In this document: piece by piece, positions 1-9,174 of the stretch
How the letters are laid out: every line of letters starts with the position of its first letter
How positions within the stretch are numbered: the first letter of the stretch is position 1
Assembly (NCBI RefSeq): GCF_015221995.1
Contig: NZ_JADFFM010000001.1
Coordinates: 1,984,001-2,048,000, forward strand
Origin: Mucilaginibacter boryungensis
GTDB lineage: Bacteria; Bacteroidota; Bacteroidia; Sphingobacteriales; Sphingobacteriaceae
Reading direction: 5' to 3'
Length of the DNA: 64,000 nt
The notes under the pieces: model-generated
Databases searched by the model: none
Seen by the model: only the letters and a program-made list of their open reading frames with translations
What the model was told of the DNA's origin: nothing
Made by a program: the position numbers and the translations under genes

Positions 1-100
1 TTTCTTTGCGTTCCTGCTTGCGTTCCGCCTTTTCATTTTTCTTTTTTTTACGGTTAGCGTCTAATTGTTTTTTCATGAAGGATGCTTGTGATTTAGCCAT
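1..100 (-). CDS. Lysine-rich N-terminus of a probable cold-shock-family protein (partial)
   Basis: An open frame starts at ATG (complement of 98-100) and runs off the left edge without a stop, giving 33 codons. The peptide begins MAKSQASFMKKQ and is then almost entirely Lys, Arg, Glu and Asn. Many Bacteroidota have cold-shock-domain proteins that carry a basic extension starting MAKSQ before or in place of the CSD, and this start resembles them. The gene lies downstream of, and on the same strand as, the small cold-shock protein at 190-384, with a terminator between them. The domain itself is outside the window, so the family call is by resemblance only. Confidence 0.5.
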   Translation of the reverse strand, partial: MAKSQASFMKKQLDANRKKKKNEKAERKQERKE

Positions 101-137
101 ATGCTGATGTGGGATTACGTGAATAAGAATATGAAGA

Positions 138-168
138 ATAAAAAAGCACCCCGATTATCGGGGTGCTT
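138..168 (-). terminator. Rho-independent terminator after the cold-shock gene
   Basis: A perfect 12-bp inverted repeat (144-155 with 157-168, core GCACCCCGAT) is followed, reading leftward, by a run of T residues (complement of 138-143). It lies 22 bases past the stop of the minus-strand cold-shock gene and before the next minus-strand gene, so it separates the two. Confidence 0.88.
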
Positions 169-189
169 ACGATTAAATTTTATAGTGGT

Positions 190-384
190 TTAAAGTACTT
201 TTACATTTATCGCGTTGATACCTTTTTTGCCGTTTTCAACCTCGTAAGATACTTGGTCGTTCTCACGGATTTCGTCAATAAGGCCTGTAGAGTGAACAAA
301 TACGTCCTGGCCACCTGCTGTAGGTGTAATAAAGCCGAAACCTTTTGTTCCGTTAAAAAATTTTACTGTTCCTTGTGTTTGCAT
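190..384 (-). CDS. Small cold-shock protein (CspA family)
   Basis: This 64-residue protein is a single cold-shock domain (OB fold) that binds single-stranded RNA or DNA and acts as an RNA chaperone. The sequence shows the RNP1-like segment KGFGFI and the RNP2-like segment DVFVHST, preceded by the usual GTVKFFN start. The length matches stand-alone bacterial Csp proteins. The start is the ATG at the complement of 382-384. A long AT-rich leader (about 385-480) precedes it, as is common for csp genes, but no clear promoter was resolved. It has its own terminator at 138-168. Confidence 0.95.
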   Translation of the reverse strand: MQTQGTVKFFNGTKGFGFITPTAGGQDVFVHSTGLIDEIRENDQVSYEVENGKKGINAINVKVL

Positions 385-642
385 TATATTGTTTTTTACT
401 AAGCGGGCAAGGTAGGTATAATAAATGGGGTATTTTTACTTTTGGTTAAACTATTTAAATAAATTTTAAATAAAGGGATTTAGAGGCGACGACATTATTG
501 AATTTTTGATCAGCGTTAAAAGCGTCATAACCAATTGGAATCCGCTGCAAAAAGCTCAATAATTATTTATTATTATCTATAATTATCTAAAATGTTTAAA
601 AAGGGCAAAGTAATTATTCAGATTATTAGGTAAACAAGTTGA

Positions 643-3153
643 TTATTTCACTACATAATTCTTTACTGCATTAACCGGTTCACCGGTATCGGTAACCCCT
701 TGCACAATTACGCGTACCGTTGTTTTTGGATCAGCGTTATAGAAACTAACCTTTGCAGATCCTGTGGCATCTGTCTTAACCATAGGTTCCCAATGTATGG
801 TATTCCTCATATCAGGCTTAGATGAATCGAAGCCTGTACTATTATGTATGGGTTTGTAAAAGGTGCGTGCTTCATAATATCCCTGAATGTTAGCTGTGGT
901 TATCCCGCCGTTGTTCTTTTGCAAAGCACCGGGTTTTAAAGTAAGATAAATTATAAAAATAAAGTTTATCCCGCCACTTTTGGCCCCTAACACTGTATTG
1001 CCCATTATGTTTGCCTGCTGGTTGCCGCCAATTTTAGGGGCTTTTAATCCGGCCATTAATCGCTTTATCACTACTTTCTCCACAACATTCATAGGCAAAT
1101 TGAGGTAGGAATTATAATAATGCTCTAATATATCAGCGTCATCTTCGTCAGTAAAAGGGACCTCTGTATTGTCAACTATAATTCTGGGCTTATAAGTATG
1201 GCCATCAGCAAAAAAAACAATATTATCCCCATTAGGGTCGGGTTTTGCTTGTTTGGAAGCGTACAGTATATAAGCCTTCAAACTTTTAAAGGTCAAATCG
1301 TCGGCTTTAACGTTTAATACCTCATCAGGGTAACCGCTAGTTACTGCAATCTGGTCGCGCAGGGTAATATTGTGGGTGCCCCTTATTTTTACCTCTTTCA
1401 AGTTGGTCACGCTGTCCAAACCTTTTATCAAAGGCGCGCGCCTGGCCACTTCTGCTATAAGTTGCGGGTTTACATCCTGGTTGGATTTAACACCGGCTTT
1501 ATTAACGGACAGACTATGCGTAGCCAGGGAGTCAAGTTCGATAATGCCATTTGCTTCACCTTTAACATCACGGGTAGATACACGAACGTTTTGTTCGCCA
1601 AATAACTGTAAATTATCAAAGTAATAATTACCTGAAGCGTCTGTTTGTGTAAAGAACAACTTTTGCCCGCTTGCCCTGGGCGCCGATAGCGTAACATTTG
1701 CTGCGGCAACAGGCGCCTTGTTCGATTCCTTTTTTACCCGGCCGTTCAGCGTAAAGCCCTGCTCGGGTAAATAGGATATATTAATGGGTGCATCGGCCAG
1801 CCGCTTCCAAACAAAATCGCGCCAGCCCTGGGTAAGTAATAACAGGTCTAATTGCTTTACCCTATTTATGTTAGTGGTATCAAAATAACGTTCGGCATGT
1901 TCAATATTACCTTTTATTTCAGATTGCAGCATAAAATAAGCGGCAATATTGCTGCGCTCTACCGGATTAAGCCCTGCATCCACCACCGCTACCGAAAGGT
2001 TGCCGTTAACCGGATGGTTTTTAGCATCTGTAATCTTGATGTTTACATTAACCCGTTCCCTTGGTTTGTAAACGGGTTTATCTAAACCAATAGCAAATTT
2101 AACAGTGTTTGTGGAGCGATCAATATATATTAAGCGCTCACAATTGGGTTTATGCTGATCATCATATAAGGTAAATGCAGCTATTCCTTCAGGCAAAATA
2201 TCCTGGGGTATTTTAACCGATACCTGGTTGCCAGTTAATTGTATCTGCTGATCAATTACGGTGCTCCCCGCGTGTTTAGCTGATAAAGTAAACGGTTTAC
2301 CAGCCAGGGATGCAGCCGTCGCCTTATCGCAACTGATAGTTATATATAATAAAGTGTCCTTTTTTGCAATTTTTAGGGCTAACCCGTTCGCTAAAGCCGC
2401 AGGTAATTGAGCAGTGATATTTTGCCCCTGGTATTTGATGGTGCCATGATAGCTTTGTCCCGCGAATGGGAGTAGCGCAAATGCACCCATACCTAACGAA
2501 TCACAACTAAAATGCGCCACGGTATCGCCTGCGGCAGAAATAATTGCTCCAGCAGCCGGTATGCCTTTACCTTGTGCGTTCTCGGCCCTAACCGCTACAA
2601 TCGAACTAATTTCGTTCACCAGCGAACCGCCTTCAGGAAAAAAACGGAGGGCAGGCTGTGAAAGAATAGAGGTAGATGTTCGATTTTTCTCAGCTTGTAT
2701 TGAAGTGACCGCTCTTTTGCCTGTTGCTTCTGTATTTCCAGTTATGGTAACCGGTTTTTCAAAAATAAAATTATCGCCGAAGTTGCGCATCCAGTTAGTA
2801 TAGGCCCTTAATCTATAATTGCCGGCAGGCAGTTTGGGTTTAATTGAAAAATCGCCTTTGGCTATTCCATCCTCTAAATAGACGATCTCTTTACTCACTA
2901 TACTATCACCGGGTGCAATAAGTTCAACATACAGGTTTTTACTGGTGCCTATCAAATGGTTATCGCGTGCATTAATTACGTATGCTTTAAACCACAGGTC
3001 TTCGCCCGGTGCATATAAGGCCCTGTCGGTATGTATATATACCTTTTCAAAAAACAGCTTCATTTTGTTTTGAACGGGCGGCGGCGTTTGTGCCAATGCA
3101 CTGACTGATATAAACAGGAGAGCAAGAGCAAATTGATGTTTAAGGTAATTCAT
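643..3153 (-). CDS. Secreted MG2 / carboxypeptidase-regulatory-like protein with plug-like C-terminal region
   Basis: An 836-residue exported protein. The first ~21 residues form a signal peptide ending ALAQ. Next comes an alpha-2-macroglobulin MG2-like beta domain (about 35-130, with the motif KVYIHTDRALYAPGEDLWFKAY shortened here to its HTDRALYAPGE core), several further beta-rich segments, a carboxypeptidase-regulatory-like domain near 480-570 (GRVKKES...YYFDNLQLFG), and a TonB-plug-like region near 600-700 (LKEVKIRG). The C-terminal segment resembles the MG domain of the same family (WEPMVKTDATGSAKVSFYNAD). Such proteins are widespread in Bacteroidota and their function is not established; a role in the envelope near TonB systems is plausible. 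It is not in an operon with the downstream PUL, being divergent from the gene at 3559. Confidence 0.75.
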   Translation of the reverse strand: MNYLKHQFALALLFISVSALAQTPPPVQNKMKLFFEKVYIHTDRALYAPGEDLWFKAYVINARDNHLIGTSKNLYVELIAPGDSIVSKEIVYLEDGIAKGDFSIKPKLPAGNYRLRAYTNWMRNFGDNFIFEKPVTITGNTEATGKRAVTSIQAEKNRTSTSILSQPALRFFPEGGSLVNEISSIVAVRAENAQGKGIPAAGAIISAAGDTVAHFSCDSLGMGAFALLPFAGQSYHGTIKYQGQNITAQLPAALANGLALKIAKKDTLLYITISCDKATAASLAGKPFTLSAKHAGSTVIDQQIQLTGNQVSVKIPQDILPEGIAAFTLYDDQHKPNCERLIYIDRSTNTVKFAIGLDKPVYKPRERVNVNIKITDAKNHPVNGNLSVAVVDAGLNPVERSNIAAYFMLQSEIKGNIEHAERYFDTTNINRVKQLDLLLLTQGWRDFVWKRLADAPINISYLPEQGFTLNGRVKKESNKAPVAAANVTLSAPRASGQKLFFTQTDASGNYYFDNLQLFGEQNVRVSTRDVKGEANGIIELDSLATHSLSVNKAGVKSNQDVNPQLIAEVARRAPLIKGLDSVTNLKEVKIRGTHNITLRDQIAVTSGYPDEVLNVKADDLTFKSLKAYILYASKQAKPDPNGDNIVFFADGHTYKPRIIVDNTEVPFTDEDDADILEHYYNSYLNLPMNVVEKVVIKRLMAGLKAPKIGGNQQANIMGNTVLGAKSGGINFIFIIYLTLKPGALQKNNGGITTANIQGYYEARTFYKPIHNSTGFDSSKPDMRNTIHWEPMVKTDATGSAKVSFYNADPKTTVRVIVQGVTDTGEPVNAVKNYVVK

Positions 3154-3558
3154 GGTAAATGAGGGTTATAATAGTAAGGGTATCTTTATACAAATCTGAT
3201 AAACATTTATAATAGTATTGTTTATGACTTCGTAATTCAGGATAGGGCAGGATAGTTGTTTTAAATTGTTGTTTATATCTTTAATTCATAATAAGGGGAT
3301 AACCAAAATCATTCCGACACGAATTACCCTGTATAAACCAATTTTATAAACCAGTACCGAATATGAGTAAATTTTTACAAAACCAATTAGTGGGCAGGTT
3401 GTGCATAAGCAATCAAGTATCTGTCAAAATTACATTTATTAATGCAATCGATATCGGCAACTAACCCTAAAATTACTATTTAGGTAGTTTAAAGACGTTA
3501 ACACGTTTCTTTAAAGCAGATATCTAATACCCCATTTACTTTTTTAATCAATTTTTGT
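3154..3558. other. 405-bp divergent intergenic region
   Basis: The gap separates the minus-strand MG2-type gene from the plus-strand FAS1-SusCD operon. It is AT-rich. It contains one CAGGA-N5-CAGGA operator-like site (3238-3252) followed by a -7-like box (TATCTTTA, 276-283 of the 3000s). The remaining ~275 bases up to the ATG at 3559 contain no convincing gene; the only ATG frame (3363-3464, 33 codons) has no visible support. If the promoter at 3238-3283 is the real one, the mRNA leader is long, about 265 nt. Confidence 0.6.
3238..3283 (+). promoter_or_regulatory. CAGGA direct-repeat operator plus -7 box before the FAS1-SusCD operon
   Basis: CAGGA occurs at 3238-3242 and 3248-3252 (10-base period). 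TATCTTTA at 3276-3283 fits the Bacteroidota -7 element TAnnTTTG except at its last base. The second CAGGA starts 28 bases before this box; the five other sites of this type in the window have 27. The orientation favours the plus-strand operon, although the start codon is ~275 bases further on. This is the weakest of the six sites. Confidence 0.5.
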
Positions 3559-5820
3559 ATGTATAAATTTTTAAAAAATTTATCCTGTTTGCTTTGTCTT
3601 ATACTTGTTTTTGGAGGGTGCCGTAAAAAAGCATTCGACGAGTATTACGGTAGGCCTGATAACTTACAACCGCCTATTTACCAGGTATTACAGCAACGGG
3701 GTAATTTTACTACCTTATTAGCAGTTATAGACAAATCGGGCTACAAGCCGACGCTAAGTGCAGCCGGTTACTGGACTTTCTTTGCTCCCAACGACGCCGC
3801 ATTTCAAAAGTATTTTACGGCCAATAATCTTACACTTGATAAGATAGACTCGGTAACGGCACGTAAAATCGTCACCTATGCTTTAGTATATAATGCCTTC
3901 CAAACAGACCATTTATCCGATTATCAATCGGGGGCTGGTTGGGTACCAGGGGCGGCATTTAAGCGCCGTACCGCTTATTATGATAGCTTTTATACAGGCC
4001 CGGGCCCTGAAGGCCCTAATACAGTGTTAATTTCGCAAAACCGGAATGCTGCCACTTATCAGTTTGGCGATAACAATAATAAATATATCCCTTATTTTAC
4101 TTCAGCCTTTTTTGCTTCGGCTAAGTTAACCGCGTCCGACTATAACTATTTTTTCCCGGGTACTACTTTCAGCGGTTTTAATGTAGTAAACGGTACAGTA
4201 GTAAATAAAGATATACTGGCCGAGAACGGTGTAATACACGAAATAGATCAAGTGGTTTTACCCCTGCCAAGTTTGGAGCAAAAACTGGCTACCAATTCTC
4301 AATACAGTGTTTTCAAGAACCTGTACGATCAATTTATGATAGGATACTCTGCTAATGCAGATATCACCAGCCGTTATAATGTGTTAACGGGCAAAAGCGA
4401 TAAGGTTTATGTGAAGTTTTATAGTGCCCTGCTATCTTATGCCCCCAATAATGAAAACTTCTTAAAATTGGATGATAATGACGGGCAGCAAAACGGCTAT
4501 TCTATGTTTGCTCCTACAAACGACGCCCTGACACCGTATTTGAATACCGTAATACTTGAATTCTATAAAGACATTAAGAATTTGCCACCTAACATAATTG
4601 CCGATTTGCTTAACGCGCATATGTGGACTTCAATAGTATGGCCAAGTAAATTTAACACAACTGCAAATTCATTAGGCGAACCAGCACGTTTTAACGCATC
4701 TGCCGATGTTGTAGAGAAGCAATTTTGCAGTAATGGTGTGTTTTACGGGGTCAGCCAAGTGCAAAAAGCCAACGTGTTTAGCACTGTTTACGCAAGGGCA
4801 TACCTTGATCCGGCATATTCTATCATGACCAGATTATTGAACGATTTTTTAAAAACACAGGTTACCAGCCCTACTTTAAAGTACACTGTTTTCATGATGT
4901 CGGATGCGACACTTAATGCCCTGGGATATGGTTTCAATACAACAACTTCAAATTATACATTTACCCAAAATGGTTCAACTACCAGCGGGGCAACCCCAAA
5001 GGCAGCTTTGCAGCGTATTTTGAACTTGAATATAGTGCCAACACCCAATGGTGAACTCAATAGCCTGGCCGGTGATGGCATAGCCGAGACCAACGGCGGG
5101 GAATACATCCGCTGGCATAATAACACCGTATCTTCCGGTCGTACGGTTGAATTAGGGCAAACGCTAACTGTTGTAGATTCGCGAACCTACAGCAACGGTA
5201 AGGTTTACTTTCTGAATAGTGGCTTGCTTGACGCCCCGACTAAAACTATTGCTGCCGATATTGCTGCTAACGCCGGAACCTCAACAGCGCAAGGGCCTTA
5301 CTATGATTTTTATCAGTACCTGATCAACTCGACAGCTTACAGTGCAGCTGCGGGAGAGATTAATAATATACAATTGGGTGGTAACTATACAGTATTTATT
5401 CCAACTCAGGCAGCTATGAAGCAGGCAGTAGTTGATGGATTTTTACCTGGTACAACAACCATAGTAGGAGGGGTAAAAACATTTGCATCATTCACCACCA
5501 ATCCCACTACAACTGCCGATAAGGACTTAGTAGCGCGTTTTATTTATTTCCATATACTAAATGGCATAACCATAGCGCCTGACGGTAAAAAAGGTGTTAA
5601 TGGTACTCCTTTCCCTACTTTGTTGAAAGACTCCCAGGGAAATACACTTAACCTGATCACTTTCAACCAACCAAATAATTTGAAGATACAGGATAACCAG
5701 GTTCGCACAGCTACGGTTACCCCGCCTAATAACAACAGTTACTTCCCGGCCACCAGTAATTACCTGGGTAACCGCGCACTGTTGCATCAAATTGATAATT
5801 ACTTAAGATACAATTACTAA
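3559..5820 (+). CDS. Fasciclin (FAS1) multi-domain surface lipoprotein
   Basis: A 753-residue lipoprotein: a hydrophobic leader ends in the lipobox VFGGC (Cys21), followed by basic residues. About four FAS1 (beta-Ig-H3/fasciclin) repeats can be placed by their recurring hallmarks, FAPNDAAF or FAPTNDAL near the front and NGV-hydrophobic-H-x-I-D near the end: roughly 38-245, 250-395, 405-565 and 570-753. FAS1 domains are adhesion or ligand-binding modules and no catalytic role is known for them here. The gene opens a tight seven-gene run and is 15 bases upstream of a SusC gene. This suggests a cell-surface glycan-binding partner of the transporter, like the SGBPs of other PULs. That role is inference. 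Confidence 0.85.
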   Translation: MYKFLKNLSCLLCLILVFGGCRKKAFDEYYGRPDNLQPPIYQVLQQRGNFTTLLAVIDKSGYKPTLSAAGYWTFFAPNDAAFQKYFTANNLTLDKIDSVTARKIVTYALVYNAFQTDHLSDYQSGAGWVPGAAFKRRTAYYDSFYTGPGPEGPNTVLISQNRNAATYQFGDNNNKYIPYFTSAFFASAKLTASDYNYFFPGTTFSGFNVVNGTVVNKDILAENGVIHEIDQVVLPLPSLEQKLATNSQYSVFKNLYDQFMIGYSANADITSRYNVLTGKSDKVYVKFYSALLSYAPNNENFLKLDDNDGQQNGYSMFAPTNDALTPYLNTVILEFYKDIKNLPPNIIADLLNAHMWTSIVWPSKFNTTANSLGEPARFNASADVVEKQFCSNGVFYGVSQVQKANVFSTVYARAYLDPAYSIMTRLLNDFLKTQVTSPTLKYTVFMMSDATLNALGYGFNTTTSNYTFTQNGSTTSGATPKAALQRILNLNIVPTPNGELNSLAGDGIAETNGGEYIRWHNNTVSSGRTVELGQTLTVVDSRTYSNGKVYFLNSGLLDAPTKTIAADIAANAGTSTAQGPYYDFYQYLINSTAYSAAAGEINNIQLGGNYTVFIPTQAAMKQAVVDGFLPGTTTIVGGVKTFASFTTNPTTTADKDLVARFIYFHILNGITIAPDGKKGVNGTPFPTLLKDSQGNTLNLITFNQPNNLKIQDNQVRTATVTPPNNNSYFPATSNYLGNRALLHQIDNYLRYNY

Positions 5821-5835
5821 ACGCCTATCTTACAC

Positions 5836-8800
5836 ATGAGAAGAATTTTTATTCCTGTTTTTTATGCGGTTGTACTTTGGTGCATATTTGCCCTTAGTAG
5901 TGCACAGGCACAAACAACAACCGAAAAGGTTCTGATAAAGGGCCGCGTTATTGATGCAAAAGACAAGCTTCCGGTTATAGGCGCTACTGTTATTGAGCAA
6001 GATAATGACAAACGTACCATTGTAGGCCAAGCCACCGATATTGACGGTAACTTTGCACTAAAAATAAGCGATGTTAGCCACAAACTGGTAATATCAATTA
6101 TAGGTTATAAAAGCCGCATTTTCGATATTGGTACACGTCGTGTATTCAATGTTACACTTGAGGGTAGCGCTAACGATATAAGCGAGGTGCAGATTGTAGC
6201 CCATGCCCGCACAGGAAATGGCACAGGCTTAACCATTGATAAGCGAGATCAAACCACATCTACAGTTACCCTAAATGCTAAAGATGTGGAGGAACTGCAG
6301 GCAACTACAATTGACCAGGCCATACAAGGCCGTTTACCGGGGGTAGACATTGTGTCTAATTCAGGAGACCCGGGTGCAGGTATGTCTATCAAAATCAGGG
6401 GTACATCATCCATCAATGGTGTCAGCAACCCGTTGATAGTGGTGGATGGCGTACCGTTTGACACCCAAGTGCCAACCGATTTCAACTTCGCAACAGCTGA
6501 TAATAACCAATATGCAGACCTGTTATCAATAGCCCCATCTGATATTCAGACCATATCTATATTAAAAGATGCGGCGGCCACCGCGGTATGGGGTTCGCGC
6601 GCTGCCAATGGTGTGTTAATTATTACAACGAAACGCGGTGTAAAAGGCTCGCCAACTATATCTTATACCTTTAAAGGTACACTAACACAACAACCAAGTG
6701 GTATCCCGCTGTTAACCGGCGACCAATATTCAACCTTTATACCCGAAATGGTAATGAACGTTACCGGTGCACCACTTAATACACAAACAGTAAGGGAGTT
6801 TTCTTATGATAAGAGCGACCCTTATTATTTTTACAATTATGGCCAAAACACTAATTGGCTAAAAGCTATTTCGCAAACTGGTTATGTAATGGATCATAAC
6901 TTATCTATTACAGGTGGGGGCGATAAAGCCAGATATTTTGCTTCAGTAGGTTATAACGACCAAAAGGGTACTACTATCGGCACCGGCTTAAACCGGTTAA
7001 ATACCAGGTTAAACCTGGATTACATTGTTTCTAATAAAATACATTTTACAACGTTTGTCGCTTATGCACATACCAATACTCAATACGATTATGCATTTGC
7101 CAGCAACGGCAGCGGCTTTGATGGCGTGCGTGCCATTGCAGCCACAAAAATGCCTAATATGAGTATTTATGAGTACGATCAATATGGACATTTAACACCA
7201 AATTTCTTCTCTCCGGCCAGTAATATACAAGGTCAGTATGTGGTGTCCACTAGTACACCTTCGGCCAGTTATGCCGGTACTTACAACCCTGTTGCTATGG
7301 CAACTGCAGCCCTAAATAACCTGATAGGAGACCGTATTACACCACACTTCCAGTTGGTATATAATATATCCGGGGCCTGGACTGCTACAAGTGATGTGGT
7401 TTTTGACATCAACAACCAAAGGCAGGCTAAATTTTTACCACAAATTGCAACAGGCCGCCCTTTTACAGAAACTGCTGTTAACCGCGCCTCAAATTCAGAT
7501 TTCGATACTTATAGCGTATCTACCAAAACAAACATTTTATTTAATCCCGAACTTGGTGAAAAGCACTCGTTCACTGGTTTAATCTCGCTACAATCAGAAG
7601 ATGACAAGTCCTACACTCAAGGCCAATTAATTTCCAATACTGCATCAAGTACTTCAACAGACGCTTCGGTGCCGGGCAGAACAACTAATACCGACCTTAG
7701 CTTAACATCGGGTGTTGCCCAAACACGTACAGTTGCCGCCCTAATTAACGGGCAGTATAAATATCTTGACCGTTATATTATTAACGTTGCTTTACGTGAA
7801 GACGGGAACTCGCGTTTTGGCGAATCAGAGCGTTATGGGTTTTTCCCAGCGGTTTCTGCACGCTGGCGCTTATCGGGCGAACCGTTTATGAAAAAATATG
7901 ACAAATGGTTAGACGAGTTTAGTTTCAGAGGCAGTTATGGGCATTCAGGTAACCCGCCTAATAAAGATTATCTTTTTTATAGCGTATATACCAATACACC
8001 AAATAACTATCTGGGGTTATCTGGCTTATACCCCAATAGTATTCAACTTAACAACCTAAGGTGGGAAGACCTTGTAGGTATTGACGCAGGCGTGAATATC
8101 ATCATGTTCAAGAACCGTTTGAATATCGACTTAGATTTGTATCGTAACCGTACTAATAACCTTTTGACACCAAACTTATCGCTGGCTACTTATACAGGAT
8201 ATAGCTCGGTAGCGCTTAACGTCGGTACACTGGATAACCAGGGATTTGAGTTAAGTATTTTTAGTACCCCATATAAATCAAGGAAACTACAGGTTGATTT
8301 TAATTTTAATATATCGCAAAATTTAAATACCCTGCGTTCAATTTCACCTTACTATGCTACATCCAGCGGTGATGTAACTACTAATGGGCATTATTTATCT
8401 GTACTGCAGTTAAATAATCCATTAGGATCTTTTTATGGCTACAAGTTTAAAGGCGTTTACACGAATGCCGATGCTACAATTGCCCGTGATGCCAATGGAG
8501 GTAAAATTGTAAGTCCGGATGGTACGCCTGTCCAAATGCGGTTTAATTACCCTAAAGTAGATTATAAATTTCAGCCGGGCGACGCGATTTACGAGGATAT
8601 AAACCATGATGGTAACATTAACTACCAGGATGTAGTATACCTGGGTAATGGTAACCCTAAATTTACTGGTGGTTTTGGCCCAACCGTTACCTGGGGCGGC
8701 AGGATTACTTTACAAGCATTTTTTAATTATCGTTTAGGTGGCCAGATCATTAACGGCACCAAAATGCAAACCACAAACGAGTATTCTTACGATAATCAAA

Positions 8801-9156
8801 GTAGTGCTGTACTGCGCAGATGGCGTACCCCTGGGGATAATACCGATATCCCACGTGCATTGTTTAACTATGGCTACAACTGGCTGGGTTCAGACAGATA
8901 TGTTGAAAGTGGTACATTTCTTCGCTTTCGCTCAATCACGGCAAGATATAATTTTGACAAAGCATTGGCCAGCCGTATCAAAGCAAAAAATTTGAGTGTA
9001 TACCTAACGGCAGAAAACTTGCTGACCTTTACACATTACACCGGTCAGGATCCCGAGGTATCAACATCAGGTGTGGGTATATTTTCACAGGTGGTTGATA
9101 ACTCAACTACACCGCCACTGAAACAAGTAACCTTTGGTTTATCCGCATCATTTTAA
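5836..9156 (+). CDS. SusC-family TonB-dependent outer-membrane transporter
   Basis: A 1106-residue protein with a signal peptide (cleavage likely after AQA, about residue 25), a carboxypeptidase-regulatory-like domain (about 34-110), a plug domain (about 130-235; motifs RLPGVDIVSN, IRGTSSING, VVDGVPFD, ILKDAAATAVWGSRAANGVLIITTKRG) and a C-terminal beta-barrel ending in Phe (GLSASF). This is the standard SusC architecture and length. Its job is TonB-driven import of oligosaccharides across the outer membrane with its SusD lid, encoded 18 bases downstream. The SusC is flanked on both sides by FAS1 lipoproteins, which is unusual compared with the classical SusCDEF order. Confidence 0.96.
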   Translation: MRRIFIPVFYAVVLWCIFALSSAQAQTTTEKVLIKGRVIDAKDKLPVIGATVIEQDNDKRTIVGQATDIDGNFALKISDVSHKLVISIIGYKSRIFDIGTRRVFNVTLEGSANDISEVQIVAHARTGNGTGLTIDKRDQTTSTVTLNAKDVEELQATTIDQAIQGRLPGVDIVSNSGDPGAGMSIKIRGTSSINGVSNPLIVVDGVPFDTQVPTDFNFATADNNQYADLLSIAPSDIQTISILKDAAATAVWGSRAANGVLIITTKRGVKGSPTISYTFKGTLTQQPSGIPLLTGDQYSTFIPEMVMNVTGAPLNTQTVREFSYDKSDPYYFYNYGQNTNWLKAISQTGYVMDHNLSITGGGDKARYFASVGYNDQKGTTIGTGLNRLNTRLNLDYIVSNKIHFTTFVAYAHTNTQYDYAFASNGSGFDGVRAIAATKMPNMSIYEYDQYGHLTPNFFSPASNIQGQYVVSTSTPSASYAGTYNPVAMATAALNNLIGDRITPHFQLVYNISGAWTATSDVVFDINNQRQAKFLPQIATGRPFTETAVNRASNSDFDTYSVSTKTNILFNPELGEKHSFTGLISLQSEDDKSYTQGQLISNTASSTSTDASVPGRTTNTDLSLTSGVAQTRTVAALINGQYKYLDRYIINVALREDGNSRFGESERYGFFPAVSARWRLSGEPFMKKYDKWLDEFSFRGSYGHSGNPPNKDYLFYSVYTNTPNNYLGLSGLYPNSIQLNNLRWEDLVGIDAGVNIIMFKNRLNIDLDLYRNRTNNLLTPNLSLATYTGYSSVALNVGTLDNQGFELSIFSTPYKSRKLQVDFNFNISQNLNTLRSISPYYATSSGDVTTNGHYLSVLQLNNPLGSFYGYKFKGVYTNADATIARDANGGKIVSPDGTPVQMRFNYPKVDYKFQPGDAIYEDINHDGNINYQDVVYLGNGNPKFTGGFGPTVTWGGRITLQAFFNYRLGGQIINGTKMQTTNEYSYDNQSSAVLRRWRTPGDNTDIPRALFNYGYNWLGSDRYVESGTFLRFRSITARYNFDKALASRIKAKNLSVYLTAENLLTFTHYTGQDPEVSTSGVGIFSQVVDNSTTPPLKQVTFGLSASF

Positions 9157-9174
9157 TATTTAAAAGATATAACA

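Noticed and set aside
3363..3464. 33-codon ORF in the leader before the FAS1-SusCD operon (possible leader peptide)
   Set aside because: There is no ribosome-binding signal, no codon pattern suggesting attenuation and no adjacent terminator hairpin, so it is probably chance.
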